Shown here: in pieces, positions 61,026-64,000 of the stretch
How the letters are laid out: each line of letters opens with the position of its first letter
Numbering within the stretch: position 1 is the stretch's first letter
DNA from: Cymbidium sinense
Taxonomy: Eukaryota > Streptophyta > Magnoliopsida > Asparagales > Orchidaceae
Reading direction: 5' to 3'
Length of the DNA: 64,000 nt
NCBI GenBank assembly: GCA_021442155.1
Contig: CM038215.1
Coordinates: 6,782,976-6,846,975 of the forward strand
The notes under the pieces: model-generated
Databases searched by the model: none
The model's input: only the letters and a program-made list of their open reading frames with translations
Told to the model about the DNA's origin: nothing
Translations under genes and position numbers: made by a program

Positions 61026-63225
61026 GGGTTTAGGTTTAGTTTTAAGTTTATAGGGTGTTAGGGTTTAGGATTCTTTTTTAATTTATTTAGTTACTTTAGG
61101 TTAGGTTTAGGGTTTAGGTTTATGATTGAGAGCATAGGGTTTAGGGTTTAGTTTTTTTTTAAATTAAGAAAACTAGTAGGTTTAGGTTTATTTAATTTAT
61201 TTTTTATTTATTTTAGTTCATTTAATTTTTAATTTTTATTTATGTTTATTTTTTTATTTTTATTTAGTTTAGTTCATTTATTTTAGTTTTTTATTTTAGT
61301 TTATATATTAGGTTTATGTTTATTTTTTTAGTTTAGTTTTATTTTAATTGTATTTTTTAAGTTTAAGGTTTATTTTTAATTTTCAGGTTTAGGTTTACAT
61401 TTTATTTTAATTTTTTTAGGTTTAGGTTTTAGGTTTTTATTTTAGGTTTATTTTTAGGTTTTATTTTTTAGTTTAAGTTGAGGTTTATTTTTAGTTTATT
61501 TTATTTTATTTAGTTTGAGGTTTATGTTTAGTTTATTTTAGGTTTAGGTTTAGGTTTTATTTATTTTAGTTTAGGTTTTGGTTTATTTTATTTTATTTAT
61601 TTTTGGTTCAAGTTTTTTTTTAGTTTTTGGTTTGTGTTTTTTTATTTATTTTTAGGTTTTATTTTTAAGTTTATCTTTTGGTTTAGGTTTTTATTTAGTT
61701 TTTATTTTATTTTATCTTAGGTTTATTTTATTTTTATTTTTTGTTTATGTTTTATTTTATTTAGATTTTTTTATTTTTAAGTTTATTTTATTTTATTAGT
61801 TTAGTTTAGATTTTTATTTATATTATTTTAGTTTAATTTCTATTTTTTATATTATTTTATTTTTAGGCTTAAGTTTAGGTTTAGGCTTAGGTTTAGGTTT
61901 AGGTTTTAATTTTATTTTATTATTTTATTTTATTTAGGTTTTAGTTTATTATTTTATTTATTTTTTAGGTTTAGGTTTAGGTTTTGGGTTTTTATGGTTT
62001 AGGGTTTAGGGTTTAGGGTTTAGGGTGTAGGGTTTAGGGCTTTAGGATTTAAGGTTTACGGTTTAGGGTTGTAGGTTTAGGATTTGGGGTTTAGGGTTTA
62101 GGGTTTAGGGTTAGGGGTTTTTTTTTAAAATTATGTAAACTTGTAGGTTTAGAATTATTTAGTTTTTGTTATATTTATTTTACTTTATTTTTAATTTTAT
62201 TTTTTATTTAGGTTTTATTTTGTTTTTATTTTATTTTAGGTTTTTTTAAGATTTAATTTTTTATTTTGTTTAGGTATTTTATTTTTTAGTTTAATTTAGA
62301 TCTCTTTTATTTATTTTATTTTATTATGGTCTAGGTCATTTTATTTATTTTAATTGATGTATTATTTTGTTTAGGTTTTGGTTTTTAGCTTTTTATTATT
62401 AAGGGTTTAGGGTTTAAGGTGAGTTTAAGGTTTAGAGTTTAGGGTTTAGGGTTTGGTATTTAGGGTTTAGGGTTTAGGGTTATGGTTTAGGGTTTAGGGT
62501 TTAGGGTTTAGGTTTTTTTGGGTTTAGGGTTTAGGGTTTAGGGTTTAGGATTTAGGTTTATGGTTTTTCTAAATTAAGTAAACTAGTCGGTTTAGGTTTA
62601 TTTAGGTAATGTAGTTTATTTTTTATTTATTTTAGTTTCTTTTATTATTTATTTTTATTTAGTTTTATTTTTATTTAATTTATTTTATTTATTTTAGCTT
62701 AGGTTTTTATTTAGGTTTGTTTTTTAGTTCAATTTTATTTTTATTTTTATTTTCTTTTTTAGGTTAGGTTTAGGTTTATTTTTAGTTTATTTTAGCTTTA
62801 GGTATAGGTTTTGTTCATTTTAGGTTCGGGTTTAGGATTTATTTATTTTAGTTTAGGTTTAGTTATATTCTATTCTTATCTAAGGTTTAGGTTTTTTTTA
62901 TTACAAGGATGAGGTTCTATTTTTTATTTATTTTAGGTTTTTTTAGGTTTAGGTTTTTATTTAATTTTTAATTTATTTTATTTTTGCTTTATTTTATTTT
63001 TATTTTAGGTTTAATTTTTATTTTAGGTTTTTATTTATTTTATTTTATTAACTTTTTTTTTCTTTTTAGGTTTAAGCTTAAGTTTAGGTTTAGGTTTAGG
63101 CTTTAGTTTACGTTTTTATTTTATTTTATTTTTCTATTTTATTTTGGTTTAGGTTCTTTTATTTATTTTCTTTCTAGGTTTTATTTAGTTTAGGGTTTAG
63201 CTTTTAGCTTTTTAGGGTTTAGGGG
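61026..63225 (+). repeat. Telomere-like / T-rich satellite
   Basis: Telomere-like 61026-61155, 61985-62120 and 62400-62570; T-rich between them and from 62571 to 63200, with anchors near 61160, 62130 and 62573. The right end of unit 2 lies at about 62411. No gene seen. Confidence 0.9.
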
Positions 63226-64000
63226 AATTTTTTTTTTGGGAAACCCCATATAGGGGGAATTTTATTGCCACAAAAAGAGGGTTATAAGATCCTCAAGTGG
63301 GGATAAACTCCAAAACTACTGCTCAAAGAGCTACAATCAGCTTAGAGAGTAAATCCCCTATCTAAGTATAACCAAAAGAAAAATAAAAGAGAAAAGAAAA
63401 GCAAAAGATACAAAGTAATTAACATAGATAAGCCAATAGATAGATCATGGCCAAAGCTCTTCAGGATGACAGAATGCATTCTAGTAGAGAGCAAACCTGT
63501 AAGAGAAAAAGAGAAGTGCATTTGCAAAAATGAAGAAAGATAGAAATTAGAACAGTTAAAGTAGTACAGAGAAAGTGAAAAATGAGAGTAGCATAAACTG
63601 AGGAAAATGATAGAGAAGTGTGTGAAAGAAGGCTCAGCTCACACATTTAAGTGATGCAAATATGAGCATCCAAACTTTAGCGGAAGGGTTACATCACAAG
63701 AGTTACTACCGAACCAAGAAGGAGTGAAATCATCACAGCCATCTTAGCCTACAAACCTGTGAGAAGAAAGTAGACATTTTTTGAAAGTCTTATGGGCCTT
63801 AGTACCTGCAAACCTAAACAAAACCATATATAATATAGAAACAAGATAGCAAAGAGCAGAAAGATAAGGGGTCCCATGCAGGAAGAATATCATCAATATA
63901 GTCACCATAGCATGAGAATCTCTATACATATGAGAATGAGCCATCTTTTCTTGAATCCCTTTTAAAACCATAGCCAAGAGTATAATTAGGCCAACATAAA
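63226..64000 (-). mobile_element. LINE 3' end, continues beyond the right edge
   Basis: Minus-strand LINE 3' region of the second subfamily: after the T-run come GGGAAACCCCATATAGGGGG, ATTGCCACAAAAAGAGGG and the motif GAGCATCCAAACTTTAGC shared by the other LINE 3' ends. At least 775 bases long; the upstream part lies outside the window. Open stretches within it match no domain and look incidental. Confidence 0.8.

Larger units (their letters stand above)
51500..62411 (+). repeat. Segmental duplication, unit 2 (about 10.9 kb)
   Basis: Direct copy of 41111-51499. The offset grows from about 10389 at the left end to about 10727 by the middle and about 10912 at the right end. Most of the growth falls in the telomere-like patches that are irregular in unit 1. 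It ends at TTATTATTAAGGGTTTAGG, after which the sequence is unrelated to the start of a third unit. Confidence 0.9.

Noticed and set aside
2816..63225. CRISPR-like array or other regularly spaced repeat-spacer system
   Set aside because: Repeats are continuous telomere-like DNA without unique spacers of constant length; the context is a plant nuclear genome.

Overview
This window looks like plant (angiosperm) nuclear heterochromatin rather than a gene-bearing region. The evidence is tens of kilobases of degenerate plant-type telomere repeat (TTTAGGG and variants), L1-type LINEs carrying a plant-style RNase H domain, and repeated fragments of a plant glycine-rich RNA-binding protein (GR-RBP) gene. 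I see no complete host gene, tRNA, rRNA or CRISPR array. I cannot name the species.

Layout. 1-2815: 5' part of a minus-strand LINE that runs off the left edge. 2816-3640: degenerate telomere-like DNA. 3641-7319: a non-coding insertion with TG...CA ends and a GGTTT flank on both sides, possibly a solo LTR. 7320-15030: telomere-like satellite with two GR-RBP fragments. 15031-21365: a near full-length, decayed LINE (ORF1; ORF2 with endonuclease, RT, zf-RVT and RNase H). 21366-64000: satellite with fifteen more GR-RBP fragments, five 5'-truncated LINE 3' ends, and one more LINE 3' end that leaves the right edge. The satellite alternates between TTTAGGG-rich tracts and T-rich tracts (TTTATTTTA/TTTAGG). 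The switch is usually marked by a short non-telomeric anchor, AAATTAAGTAAACTGG.

The most striking pattern is that one gene piece recurs 17 times, always on the minus strand. It is the last exon (end of the RRM plus the glycine-rich tail) and 3' UTR of a GR-RBP, followed by a short A-run. No RRM-coding first exon is visible anywhere. Nearly all copies carry nonsense changes or frameshifts; one, at 46093-46374, is still fully open. The copies spread with the satellite by nested segmental duplication. The clearest case is a head-to-tail duplication of about 10.4/10.9 kb (41111-51499 and 51500-62411); older duplications are nested inside it.

Several patches differ sharply between otherwise near-identical duplicates: they contain CCCAGG-like words where the partner has TTTAGG. 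This resembles the known nanopore miscalling of telomere repeats, so these patches may be sequencing artefacts. Functionally the window reads as an interstitial or subtelomeric telomere-like array that captured a gene fragment and several retroelements. No working pathway is encoded here.
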